From: Nocardioides alkalitolerans | Lineage (GTDB): Bacteria > Actinomycetota > Actinomycetes > Propionibacteriales > Nocardioidaceae | Direction: 5' to 3' | Assembly: GCA_038184435.1 (NCBI GenBank) | Contig: CP116227.1 | Span: 1,116,001-1,180,000 of the forward strand | Length of the DNA: 64,000 nt | Shown: one piece after another, positions 20,765 through 29,217 of the stretch | Layout of the letters: the number at the start of each line of letters is the position of its first letter | Position numbering within the stretch: the stretch's first letter is position 1 | The notes under the pieces: model-generated | Told to the model about the DNA's origin: nothing | Database searches by the model: none | Seen by the model: only the letters and a program-made list of their open reading frames with translations | Program-made: the position numbers and the translations under genes

Positions 20765-22434
20765 GGCGCCACCGCCCGGGCGGGGGAGCCGGTCGGCGCC
20801 AGGTCCACCGTGAACGACGCACCGCCGAGCGGCGAGGCGCCCACGGCCACGTCGCCGCCGTGCCGGCGGGCCACCTGCGCGACGAGCGCGAGGCCGAGGC
20901 CCCGGCCCGGTCCCTGCGCGTCGGGCGAGGCCTTCGTCGACCAGCCGCGCTCGAAGGCGTGCACCGCCTCCTCCTCGCTGAGCCCGGGACCCGAGTCGTC
21001 GACGACCACCTGCAGGGTGCCGGCGCCGGTCGCGCCGGGGTGGAAGGCGACCCGTACGACGCGGTCCGCGCTCGCCGGCACCTCGGCCAGCGCGTCGAGC
21101 GCGTTGTCGACGAGGTTGCCCACGACGGTGACGATGTCGCGGGGCGGCACCGGGAGGTCCGCCGGCACGGCACCCTCGAGGCGCAGGTCGACGCCGCGCT
21201 CGGCCGCCTCGGCGGTCTTGCCGAGCAGCAGCGCGGCGAGCACGGGGTCCCCGGTGGCGGCCACGACGCGGTCGGTGAGGAGCTGGGCGACCTGGAGCTC
21301 CTCGGTGGCGAAGTCGACCGCCTCCTCGTGGCGACCCATCTCGACGAGGGAGACGACCGTGTGGAGCCGGTTGGCGGCCTCGTGGTTCTGCGCCCGGAGC
21401 GACTCCGACAACGCGCGCACGACGTCGAGCTCGCCGGTCACGTTCTGCAGGTCGGTGCGGTCGCGGAGGGTGACCACCGAGCCCACCGTCGCGTCGCGCC
21501 AGCGCGCGGGGGAGGAGCTGACGACCAGCACCTTGTCCCCGGTGACGTAGAGGTCGTCGCTCGCGACGCGTCCCCCGGCCACGGCCGCCACCAGGCCCGG
21601 CGGCAGGCCGAGCTCGCGCAGCGGCGTACCGACGACGCCGTCGCCGGGGAGGTCCAGCAGGCGGCGGGCCTCGTCGTTGACGAGGGAGACCCGGCCCCGG
21701 CCGTCGACGAGGAGCAGGCCCTCGCGCACGGCACCGAGGACGGCGGCGTAGTACTCGTACATCCGGGTCATCTCCCGCTCGCCCATGCCGTGGGTCTGGC
21801 GGCGCAGTCGCCGGGCGACCAGACCGGCGCCGACCAGGCCGACGCCGAGCACGGCGGCAGCAGTGAGCCCGATCCACACGAGGTCTCCCCGGACGGACTG
21901 GGAGATCCGGTCGATGCTCACACCGACCGCGACGAGCGCGACCACCTCGCTGTTGTCGCCCGCGGCGCCCCGGTCGAACACGGGCACGACGGCCCGGACG
22001 GAGGGGCCGAGCGTGCCGACGTACTCCTGCACGAAGACCCGCCCCTCCGGCGCGCCACCGACGTCGCCGACGAAGCGACGGCCCACCTCGGCGGGGTTGG
22101 GGTGCGTGAAGCGGACCCGGTCGAGGCCCATGATCGTCACGAAGTCGACGTCCGCGTCGTCCTGCACCTCCGAGGTCCACTGCTGCAGGGCGGCATTGGG
22201 GTCGTCGCCCACCACCGCGGCGGCCACGGCGGGGGAGTCGGCCAGTGCCTCGGCCACCGCGAGCGCCCGGTTCTCCGCGTTCTCCCGGCTGTCGGACCGG
22301 GCGTCGACGACGGCGAGCCCGACCGCGGCCGCGACCAGCACGAGCATGGCGACGACCTGGAGCGCCAGCACCTGGCCGGCGACCGATAGCTCGCGCCCCG
22401 AGCCGTCGTGCCGTCGCCGCGTCATGCGGCGCAT
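20761..22434 (-). CDS. DcuS/CitA-type sensor histidine kinase
   Basis: A 557-residue membrane kinase. Helix 1 is near residues 18-42, an extracytoplasmic PAS-like sensor follows to about residue 175, then helix 2 near 178-200, a cytoplasmic PAS domain (YAAVLGAVREGLLLVDGRG) and an SpoOB-type dimerisation helix with the phospho-histidine in QNHEAANRLHTV. The ATPase domain shows GNLVDNALDAL and GLGLALV. These features define the CitA/DcuS family, whose periplasmic PAS binds citrate or C4-dicarboxylates. Two closely spaced ATGs (22434 and 22425) are possible starts. Confidence 0.92.
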   Translation of the reverse strand: MRRMTRRRHDGSGRELSVAGQVLALQVVAMLVLVAAAVGLAVVDARSDSRENAENRALAVAEALADSPAVAAAVVGDDPNAALQQWTSEVQDDADVDFVTIMGLDRVRFTHPNPAEVGRRFVGDVGGAPEGRVFVQEYVGTLGPSVRAVVPVFDRGAAGDNSEVVALVAVGVSIDRISQSVRGDLVWIGLTAAAVLGVGLVGAGLVARRLRRQTHGMGEREMTRMYEYYAAVLGAVREGLLLVDGRGRVSLVNDEARRLLDLPGDGVVGTPLRELGLPPGLVAAVAGGRVASDDLYVTGDKVLVVSSSPARWRDATVGSVVTLRDRTDLQNVTGELDVVRALSESLRAQNHEAANRLHTVVSLVEMGRHEEAVDFATEELQVAQLLTDRVVAATGDPVLAALLLGKTAEAAERGVDLRLEGAVPADLPVPPRDIVTVVGNLVDNALDALAEVPASADRVVRVAFHPGATGAGTLQVVVDDSGPGLSEEEAVHAFERGWSTKASPDAQGPGRGLGLALVAQVARRHGGDVAVGASPLGGASFTVDLAPTGSPARAVAP

Positions 22435-22470
22435 TGTGCCCCACCACCGGACGTCGGGAGGTGTCCGGAT

Positions 22471-22511
22471 GTGGTCGCGAACACAACGACCACAACGGTG
22501 ACCGCGGTCAC
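22471..22511 (+). promoter_or_regulatory. Inverted repeats between sensor kinase and dctA
   Basis: GTGGTCG (22471-22477) and CGACCAC (22487-22493) form a 7-bp inverted repeat with a 9-base spacer, and GTGACCGCGGTCAC (22498-22511) is a perfect 14-base palindrome. Both lie 60-100 bases upstream of dctA, where an activator of the CitB/DcuR class would bind. Confidence 0.5.
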
Positions 22512-22573
22512 GAACGCGACGAGGGTGTGACCCACGTCCCCCTCACGCAGCGGGCCCAGACAGGAGTTCCACC

Positions 22574-23974
22574 ATGAGCAGCAGCACCTCGGCGGCGCCG
22601 GCGCAGAAGCGCAAGAGCAACGCCCGCACCCACTACCTCTACATCGCGGTCATCGTGGCCGTGGCGCTCGGCATCCTGGTCGGCGCCGTGGTGCCCGACT
22701 TCGCCGTCGAGCTCGAGCCGATCGGCAAGGCGTTCGTCGCCCTCATCAAGATGATGATCCAGCCGATCATCTTCTGCACGATCGTCCTCGGCGTCGGCTC
22801 CATCCGCAGTGCTGCGAAGGTCGGCAAGGTCGGCGGCCTGGCCCTCGGCTACTTCATCGGCATGAGCACCTTCGCCCTGGCCATCGGCATGGCCGTCGGC
22901 AACTTCCTGCACCCGGGTGAGGGCCTCGTCGTCAACGACCAGGTCGCCGCGTCCGGTGCGGAGATCGCCAGCAACGCCTCGCACGGCAGCACGATGGAGT
23001 TCCTCGTCGGCATCATCCCGACGTCGCTCGTCTCGGCGCTGACCTCGGGCGAGGTGCTCCAGACGCTGTTCGTCGCGCTCCTCGTGGGCTTCGCGCTGCA
23101 GGCCATGGGCAAGGCGGGCGAGCCCATCATCAAGGGCGTCGGCCACATCCAGCGCCTGGTCTTCCGCATCCTCGCGATGATCATGTGGGCCGCCCCCGTC
23201 GGCGCGTTCGCCGCGATCGCCGCGGTCGTCGGCGCCACCGGCCTCGGTGCGCTCAAGTCGCTCGCGGTGCTGATGATCGGCTTCTACATCACCTGCGCGC
23301 TCTTCGTCTTCGTCGTGCTCGGCACGCTGCTCAAGGTCGCCGCCGGCATCAACATCTTCGCGCTGCTCAAGTACCTCGGCCGCGAGTTCCTCCTCATCGT
23401 CTCGACGTCGTCCTCCGAGTCGGCCCTGCCGCGCCTCATCGCCAAGATGGAGCACGCCGGCGTCGACAAGTCCACGGTCGGCGTGGTGGTCCCGACGGGC
23501 TACTCCTTCAACCTGGACGGCACCGCGATCTACCTGACGATGGCCTCGCTGTTCATCGCCTCCGCGATGGGCGACCCGCTGAGCATCGGCGAGCAGGTCT
23601 CGCTCCTCGTCTTCATGATGATCGCCTCCAAGGGTGCGGCGGGCGTCACCGGCGCCGGCATGGCGACCCTGGCCGGAGGCCTCAGCTCGCACCGCCCCGA
23701 GCTGGTCGACGGCGTCGGCCTCATCGTCGGCATCGACCGCTTCATGTCCGAGGCCCGCGCCGTCACCAACTTCGCCGGCAACGCCGTCGCCACGGTGCTC
23801 ATCGGCCACTGGACCGGCGGCCTCGACCGCGAGCAGTACAAGGGCGCGATCTCGGGCGCCATCCCGTTCGACGAGTCGACCATGGTCGACGACCACGGCG
23901 CCACGGAGCCGGCCGACTCGCCCGACGACGAGGCCGCCCGCCTCGCCCAGGAGAAGGTGCTCAGCCGCGCCTGA
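22574..23974 (+). CDS. dctA: C4-dicarboxylate:cation symporter DctA
   Basis: A 466-residue DAACS-family carrier. Diagnostic motifs are the serine-rich re-entrant loop STSSSESALPRL near residues 275-286, the NLDGTAIY motif of TM7 near 316-323, and ASKGAAGVTGAG in the second re-entrant hairpin. About eight transmembrane helices are predicted. These features match importers of succinate, fumarate and malate more than glutamate carriers, and the divergent DcuS-like two-component system supports that. A CAGGAG site precedes the ATG. A strong hairpin terminator follows the gene. Confidence 0.92.
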   Translation: MSSSTSAAPAQKRKSNARTHYLYIAVIVAVALGILVGAVVPDFAVELEPIGKAFVALIKMMIQPIIFCTIVLGVGSIRSAAKVGKVGGLALGYFIGMSTFALAIGMAVGNFLHPGEGLVVNDQVAASGAEIASNASHGSTMEFLVGIIPTSLVSALTSGEVLQTLFVALLVGFALQAMGKAGEPIIKGVGHIQRLVFRILAMIMWAAPVGAFAAIAAVVGATGLGALKSLAVLMIGFYITCALFVFVVLGTLLKVAAGINIFALLKYLGREFLLIVSTSSSESALPRLIAKMEHAGVDKSTVGVVVPTGYSFNLDGTAIYLTMASLFIASAMGDPLSIGEQVSLLVFMMIASKGAAGVTGAGMATLAGGLSSHRPELVDGVGLIVGIDRFMSEARAVTNFAGNAVATVLIGHWTGGLDREQYKGAISGAIPFDESTMVDDHGATEPADSPDDEAARLAQEKVLSRA

Positions 23975-24004
23975 CCCCTCCTCTCCCCACGGGGACAGGC
24001 CCAC

Positions 24005-24039
24005 GGGGCCCGGGACCGACACGATCGGTCCCGGGCCCC
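24005..24039 (+). terminator. Terminator after dctA
   Basis: Perfect 15-bp stem (24005-24019 with 24025-24039) around a CACGA loop, followed by TT. It ends dctA about 30 bases after the stop and lies directly before the -10 of the next gene. Confidence 0.85.
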
Positions 24040-24053
24040 TTACGGTTTCCTGC

Positions 24054-25064
24054 ATGACCGCGCCCACCGCTCCCGCTGCGGACCGGTCGGGCCGGTCGGG
24101 CCGGTCGGGCCGGTCGGGCCGGTCGGGCCGTGCGCGTCTCGTCCGGGCGCGGCACCTGCTGTGGCGCCTCGTGGTGACGACGGTGGGCGCCTGCCTGCGC
24201 AACCGGGTGACGGGCCTGGCGGCGGAGGCGGCGTTCTTCGCGATCCTGTCGGTGCCGCCCCTGGTCTTCGCGCTCGCCGGGGCGATCGGCTACGTCTCCG
24301 AGCACTTCTCCCAGGCGGAGGTCGAGGAGGTGCGTTCCTTCGTCATCGAGCTCTCGTCGCGGGCGCTGACGGACGCCGCCGTCGACCGGATCGTCGTGCC
24401 GACCATCGACGAGGTGCTCGAGGGCGGGCGCTTCGACGTCATCTCCATCGGCTTCGTGCTCGCCCTGTGGTCGGGGTCCCGGGCGCTCAACGTGTTCGTC
24501 GACACCATCACGATCATGCACGGCCTCGGCGGCAAGCGGGGGATCGTCGCGACGCGCGCCCTCTCGTTCGGGCTCTACCTGCTGGGCCTCGTCATCGGTG
24601 CGGTCACGCTGCCCCTCGTGGTGGCCGGTCCGACCCTCCTGGCCCGCCTCGCCCCGCCGCGCCTCGACTTCCTCCTGGGGTTCTACTGGCCGACGGTCCT
24701 GCTGCTCGGCATCTGCTTCCTCGCGACGCTCTACCACGTCGCCGTACCGGTGCGGACGAAGTGGACCTTCAACCTGCCCGGGGCCGTGTTCGCGCTCGCC
24801 TGCTGGGTCCTGGGCTCCGCCGCCCTGCGGTGGGGGCTCACGGTGACGTCGGCCGAGTCGAGCTCGATCTTCGGTCCGCTGGCCGCCCCCATCTACGTGC
24901 TGATCTGGCTCTACCTGCTCGCCATCGCCGTGCTGATCGGCGCCGCGGTGAACGCCGCGTTCGACGAGGTCTTCCCGCAGACGGTGACGGCGACGGCGCG
25001 GCGTGAGCTCGCCCGCCTGCTGCGCTCCCGGCGGGCCGCGACGGACGCCGGCGTGGGAGACTGA
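24054..25064 (+). CDS. YihY/BrkB-family membrane protein
   Basis: A 336-residue protein with six transmembrane helices in the YihY/BrkB pattern; conserved pieces are AAFFAILSVPPLVFA near residue 60, ALWSGSRALNVFVDTI near 138, and the final WLYLLAIAVLIGAAVNA. The family was once thought to be RNase BN and its function is unresolved. The N-terminus has five Arg-Ser-Gly units encoded by a perfect 9-base tandem repeat at 24085-24129, a likely source of length variation. TACGGT at 24041-24046 is 7 bases before the ATG, so the message is probably leaderless. Confidence 0.85.
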   Translation: MTAPTAPAADRSGRSGRSGRSGRSGRARLVRARHLLWRLVVTTVGACLRNRVTGLAAEAAFFAILSVPPLVFALAGAIGYVSEHFSQAEVEEVRSFVIELSSRALTDAAVDRIVVPTIDEVLEGGRFDVISIGFVLALWSGSRALNVFVDTITIMHGLGGKRGIVATRALSFGLYLLGLVIGAVTLPLVVAGPTLLARLAPPRLDFLLGFYWPTVLLLGICFLATLYHVAVPVRTKWTFNLPGAVFALACWVLGSAALRWGLTVTSAESSSIFGPLAAPIYVLIWLYLLAIAVLIGAAVNAAFDEVFPQTVTATARRELARLLRSRRAATDAGVGD

Positions 25065-25069
25065 CGCGC

Positions 25070-25447
25070 GTGTCGAACGTGCACCTTCCCCGGTCCGTGG
25101 TCGCCGTCGGAGCGCTCGTGTGCGTGGGTGGCGGCTACCTCCTGGGCGTCGTCGTGACCTCCGAGCCCACCGACCTCGTCCGTGCCGAGGTCGCGTCGTT
25201 CGACGCCGGCACCAACGAGCTCTGCCTGCGGGGCGGCGACCTCGCCGACCTCCCCGGCGCCGCGGGCGAGGACGTCCGGGGCGACGGCGACGACGCCGAG
25301 CTGTGCGGCTACTGGATGCGTCCCGAGGACGCGGCGACCCCGCGCGCCGGCGACGCCTTCGAGGTGACGGTCCGGCTGACCGACGACCCGCCGAGCGGGG
25401 ACCGTGGTTCGTCGAACGTGCTCATCTACGGCGACCTGGTCGACTAG
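25070..25447 (+). CDS. Membrane-anchored hypothetical protein
   Basis: A 125-residue protein of unknown function. One hydrophobic segment at residues 8-30 (VVAVGALVCVGGGYLLGVVV) acts as a signal anchor; the remaining acidic domain, with two cysteines (LCLRGG and LCGYWM), would lie outside the membrane and could form a disulfide. It begins 5 bases after the BrkB-type gene and ends 9 bases before the channel gene, so it is probably in one transcription unit with at least one of them. Confidence 0.6.
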   Translation: MSNVHLPRSVVAVGALVCVGGGYLLGVVVTSEPTDLVRAEVASFDAGTNELCLRGGDLADLPGAAGEDVRGDGDDAELCGYWMRPEDAATPRAGDAFEVTVRLTDDPPSGDRGSSNVLIYGDLVD

Positions 25448-25456
25448 ATTTCCCCC

Positions 25457-26551
25457 GTGCCCGACCGCCCCTCCCACGATTCCGCGGCCGCTGGTCGGGT
25501 CGCCCTCCCCGACCGGCAGCGCTCGCCGTGGTTCGAGCTGCTCAAGCGCCTGGGCGCCGCCGTCGGCATCCTCGTCGGCACCGTGCTGCTGGTGTACGTC
25601 GACCGCGAGGGCTACACCGACAACAACGACCCCACGCGGGCCGTCGACCTGGTCGACGCGCTCTACTACACGACGGTCACGCTGAGCACGACTGGGTACG
25701 GGGACATCGCCCCGGTCAGCACGCAGGCGCGGCTCGTCAACGCGTTCGTCATCACGCCCGCACGCGTCGGGTTCCTGGTGCTGCTCATCGGCACCACCCT
25801 GGAGGTCCTCGCCTCCCAGGGTCGCGAGATGTTCCGGGTCAACAGGTGGAGGAAGCGCATGGCCGAGCACGTCGTCGTCATCGGCTACGGCACGAAGGGC
25901 CGACGCGCCGTCGACACCCTGGTGCAGAACGGCTGGGACCGCGACGCCGTGGTGGTCGTCGACCCCCGCCAGACCGCGATGGACGACGCCCACGCCGACG
26001 GGTTGGCGATCGTGATCGGTGACGCCACCCGCCGCGACGTGCTCCGCCGGGCCCGGGTGGCGGAGGCCACCCAGGTCGTCATCACCACGGACCGCGACGA
26101 CACCAACGTGCTCGCCACGCTCACGGTGCGCCAGCTCAACCCGGAGGCCTCCATCGTCACGGCCGTCCGCGAGCAGGAGAACGTGCCGCTGATGCGCCAG
26201 AGCGGCGCCGACTCCGTCATCACCTCGTCCGACGCCGTCGGTCGCCTCCTCGGCCTGTCGTCGCTGTCGCCGGCGCTGGGCTCCGTCATGGAGGACCTGC
26301 TCACGTACGGCGAGGGGCTGGAGGTCGCGGAGCGGGACCTGCTCGTGACGGAGGTCGGCAAGGCGCCCCAGTCGCTGCCCGACCAGGTGATCGCGGTCGT
26401 CCGGGACGAGCGCGTCTACCGCTACTTCGACCCGGTCGTCACCCAGCTGGCGCGCGGCGACCACCTCATCGTCGTCCGTCCTGCCCAGGAGCTGGCGTGG
26501 GCACCACGCCCCGGCACCCACGGCGAGGCGTCGGCGTCGGCGGAGGACTGA
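25457..26551 (+). CDS. Two-TM potassium channel with RCK (TrkA-N/TrkA-C) domain
   Basis: A 364-residue channel subunit. TM1 is near residues 30-48, the pore helix and selectivity filter TLSTTGYGD near residues 75-83, TM2 near 93-113, then an RCK domain with a Rossmann dinucleotide loop VVIGYGTKGRRAV near residue 140 and a TrkA-C-like end. This is the MthK/Kch architecture in which ligand binding to eight RCK domains gates a tetrameric K+ pore. The start is GTG with a TAGATT hexamer 5 bases upstream, overlapping the end of the previous gene. Confidence 0.92.
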   Translation: MPDRPSHDSAAAGRVALPDRQRSPWFELLKRLGAAVGILVGTVLLVYVDREGYTDNNDPTRAVDLVDALYYTTVTLSTTGYGDIAPVSTQARLVNAFVITPARVGFLVLLIGTTLEVLASQGREMFRVNRWRKRMAEHVVVIGYGTKGRRAVDTLVQNGWDRDAVVVVDPRQTAMDDAHADGLAIVIGDATRRDVLRRARVAEATQVVITTDRDDTNVLATLTVRQLNPEASIVTAVREQENVPLMRQSGADSVITSSDAVGRLLGLSSLSPALGSVMEDLLTYGEGLEVAERDLLVTEVGKAPQSLPDQVIAVVRDERVYRYFDPVVTQLARGDHLIVVRPAQELAWAPRPGTHGEASASAED

Positions 26552-26555
26552 GCCC

Positions 26556-28583
26556 GTGGTGACCAGCGAGCAGGTCGCTCGTCCGCTCGTGCGTCCGCCC
26601 GACCACCTGGGCGTCCGGTGGCTGCCCCTGTGGGCCGTCCTGGTGGCGGGCCTGACGGTGCTCGGCCGGCTCACGGCGACCGACCCGGGCGCACCGTCGC
26701 TCGTGGTGCCGTCGGCCGGCGTCGCCGTGCTGTGGCTCCTGTCGCGCGGCGTCTCGATCGCCAGCCTCGACGGGCTGGCCCTCACCGCAGTCCTGCTGGC
26801 CGTCGCCGTGCTCTCCGGCCTGTCGTTCGTCGTGGGTCTCGCGCTGCTGCTCGGCGTCGTCATCCAGGTCGCCCTCACCGCCGCGCTGCTCCGCCGCTGG
26901 TGCCCGGAGACCTGGGGCGTCGACCGCGGAGGTGAGGCGGTCGCCAGCTCGCGCGACCTGCTCCGCCTCGTCGGTGCCACGGCAGCCGGGGGCCTGCTCG
27001 GCGGGCTCGTCGCCGTGGTGGGGCTGCTGGTCGAGGGCGCCGCGCCGGAACCGCTCGACGCCGGGCTGCTGGTGGGCCGTGCCGTGGCCGGCGGCGTCTT
27101 CGTGGTGCCGCCCGCGCTCGTCGTCGGTCGTGCCTGGGCCGCCCGGCGCGGGGACCGTGCCGACGGCCGGCCCGTCGACCAGCCCGTCGACCAGGGCGGT
27201 CCGGGGGAGCTGGCCGCCCTCGTCGTGGCCTCGGTGGCGCTCTACGGCGTCGCCTTCATCCCCGACTCGATCCCGCTCGCGTTCCCCCTCCTCATCGTCA
27301 CCGGGTGGGTCGCGCTCCGCTTCTCGACCGCGACCGCGGCGGTGCACGGCGTGCTCGCCGGCATCACGGTCGTCGTGTGCACCCTCCAGGGCAGCGGCCC
27401 GTTCGCCGTCACGGACGACCCGCGCACGGGGGCGGTGCTCGCCCAGCTCTACGTGTGCGTCGTCATCGTCGCCGCGCTGACCCTCGGGGTCGGCCGTGAC
27501 GAGCGACGCCAGCTGCTGCGCGAGGTGCGCCACGCCCAGGCCGACGCTCAGCGCCAGTTCTCCCTGATGCGCACGATGGTCGACACCATGCCGGAGGGCG
27601 TCCTCGTCCTGGAGGGCGAGGACCGAGTGCTGCTGCGCAACCCCGGCGCGTCCCTGACCGGCGAGGAGGGGTCCTACACGCTCCACGACCTGACGGGCCG
27701 GCCGCTGCCGCCCGAGCGGATGCCGTCGACCCGTGCCCTGCGCGGCGAGAACGTGGTGGAGCGGATCCTCGTGCGCCTGGCCGACGGCTCGACGGAGCTG
27801 CTCGTCGAGGTGACGGCCACGCCGCTGCCCCGCGACGAGGACCTCCCGCCCCGCGCCGTCGTCGTCGTCCGCGACGTCACCGCCGAGGAGCTGCAGCGCC
27901 GCGAGCTTGCCGCCTTCGCCGGTGTCGTCGCCCACGACCTCAAGAACCCCCTGGCCACGATCGACGGCTGGGTCGCCCTGCTCGCCAACGAGATCGAGGA
28001 CGGGGACCCGGCCGACGGCGCCCTCGTGCGGCAGGTCGTGGACAAGGTGCAGTCCGCGTCGGGGCGCATGCAGAGCCTGATCCGCCACCTGCTGCAGCAC
28101 GCGACCAGCCGTGACGCCGAGCTGCACGCGGTCGACATCGACATGACGGCGATGGTGCAGGACATCGTGGCCGGCCGGGAGGCCGGCGGCGCCGTCCGGG
28201 TCGAGACCCTGCCGGTCGTGCACGGCGACGAGAACATGTTGCGCCAGCTGTTCGAGAACCTCGTCGGCAACGCCCTGAAGTACGTGGTGCCCGGGGAGCC
28301 TGCCCGGGTCGTCGTCGACGGGCACGCCACCGAGGACGGCGCCGTGCTCCTCGCGGTCACCGACAACGGGGTCGGCATCCCGGACGACAGCAAGGACCTC
28401 GTGTTCCAGCAGTTCTACCGGGCCCACGCCTCGGCGTACTCCGGCACGGGGCTGGGGCTCGCCATCTGCCGTCGGATCGTCGACCGCCACCAGGGGGCCA
28501 TCGCCGTGCGGGACAACCCCGCCGGGCGCGGCACCCGGATCGAGGTCGTGCTGCCGGGCGCGCGCGACGCCGCCGCGGGCTGA
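26556..28583 (+). CDS. MASE1-like membrane histidine kinase with PAS domain
   Basis: A 675-residue sensor kinase. The first 310 residues hold about eight hydrophobic helices in an MASE1-like arrangement, followed by a PAS domain (MVDTMPEGVLVLEGEDRVL near residue 340), a HisKA domain with phospho-histidine in VVAHDLKNPLATIDGW near residue 460, and an ATPase domain with ENLVGNALKYV and GTGLGLAICRRIV. No response regulator gene is adjacent, so this is an orphan kinase. It starts 4 bases after the channel gene; whether it senses ion or redox state is unknown. The first of two adjacent GTGs is listed. Confidence 0.88.
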   Translation: MVTSEQVARPLVRPPDHLGVRWLPLWAVLVAGLTVLGRLTATDPGAPSLVVPSAGVAVLWLLSRGVSIASLDGLALTAVLLAVAVLSGLSFVVGLALLLGVVIQVALTAALLRRWCPETWGVDRGGEAVASSRDLLRLVGATAAGGLLGGLVAVVGLLVEGAAPEPLDAGLLVGRAVAGGVFVVPPALVVGRAWAARRGDRADGRPVDQPVDQGGPGELAALVVASVALYGVAFIPDSIPLAFPLLIVTGWVALRFSTATAAVHGVLAGITVVVCTLQGSGPFAVTDDPRTGAVLAQLYVCVVIVAALTLGVGRDERRQLLREVRHAQADAQRQFSLMRTMVDTMPEGVLVLEGEDRVLLRNPGASLTGEEGSYTLHDLTGRPLPPERMPSTRALRGENVVERILVRLADGSTELLVEVTATPLPRDEDLPPRAVVVVRDVTAEELQRRELAAFAGVVAHDLKNPLATIDGWVALLANEIEDGDPADGALVRQVVDKVQSASGRMQSLIRHLLQHATSRDAELHAVDIDMTAMVQDIVAGREAGGAVRVETLPVVHGDENMLRQLFENLVGNALKYVVPGEPARVVVDGHATEDGAVLLAVTDNGVGIPDDSKDLVFQQFYRAHASAYSGTGLGLAICRRIVDRHQGAIAVRDNPAGRGTRIEVVLPGARDAAAG

Positions 28584-28593
28584 CGGCCGCGGT

Positions 28594-29133
28594 TCAGCCG
28601 AGCTGGGCGAGCACCTCGGCCGGTACGTCGACGCGACCGGTCGTCGCCTCGAGGTCGGCCGTGGTCACGGAGGCCGCCTGCACGTAGGCCGGGGCGGTGC
28701 ACGTCGGCACCTGGGTGCCGGAGCGTGTGTCACCCGGCAGGAGCAGGTTGAGCGTCCCGGTGACGGTCTCGCCGGCGGGCAGGGGGTCGCCGATGACGAC
28801 GGTCGACCCCGCGGCGTAGTCGCCGATGGCGGGGCCCTCGGCGCAGACGAGGCCGAAGGTCGGCACCGCGCCCTCCACGTCGGTCGGGTTCTCAACCACG
28901 ACCTCGGCGGACACCCACGGACCGCCGGTGTCGCCGCCGACCGTCATCGCGGTGACGGTGACGGAGAGGCCGTCCGGCAGCACGACCTCGTCGCCCACGC
29001 TCACCTCGGCGGCGTTCTCGGCGACGGGGTCGGAGGTCGCCGTTCCCGCGGCGTCGCCGTCCGCGTCGTCCGACCCCGAGCAGGCGGAGAGGGCGAGGGT
29101 GAGCGCGATGGTCCCGAGAGCGATCCGCTTCAT
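28594..29133 (-). CDS. Secreted lipoprotein, DUF4352-like
   Basis: A 179-residue lipoprotein with a lysine-containing signal peptide and lipobox LSAC, Cys18 being the acylation site. A Ser/Asp/Ala-rich linker follows, then a beta-rich domain (LSVTVTAMTVGG, VVVENPTDVEG, GLVCAEGP) typical of DUF4352-type immunoglobulin-like lipoproteins. Function unknown. It converges on the histidine kinase gene with a 10-base gap and lies downstream of the zinc locus, from which it is separated by a strong hairpin. Confidence 0.75.
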   Translation of the reverse strand: MKRIALGTIALTLALSACSGSDDADGDAAGTATSDPVAENAAEVSVGDEVVLPDGLSVTVTAMTVGGDTGGPWVSAEVVVENPTDVEGAVPTFGLVCAEGPAIGDYAAGSTVVIGDPLPAGETVTGTLNLLLPGDTRSGTQVPTCTAPAYVQAASVTTADLEATTGRVDVPAEVLAQLG

Positions 29134-29150
29134 GGCACGCGACCCTAGCG

Positions 29151-29189
29151 GCAGCGGTCCCCGGCGTCGGCGACGCCGGGGACCGCTGC
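29151..29189 (-). terminator. Hairpin at the end of the azt operon
   Basis: Perfect 18-bp stem (29151-29168 with 29172-29189) with a three-base loop, directly after aztD on the minus strand. No T-run follows, so termination may need Rho or rely on hairpin strength. Confidence 0.75.
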
Positions 29190-29217
29190 GGGGCTCGGTG
29201 GGGGACCAGGGCGGTGG

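Noticed and set aside
24083..24130. CRISPR-like array
   Set aside because: The 9-base units are contiguous, in frame and coding, without spacers. No other regularly spaced repeats exist in the window.
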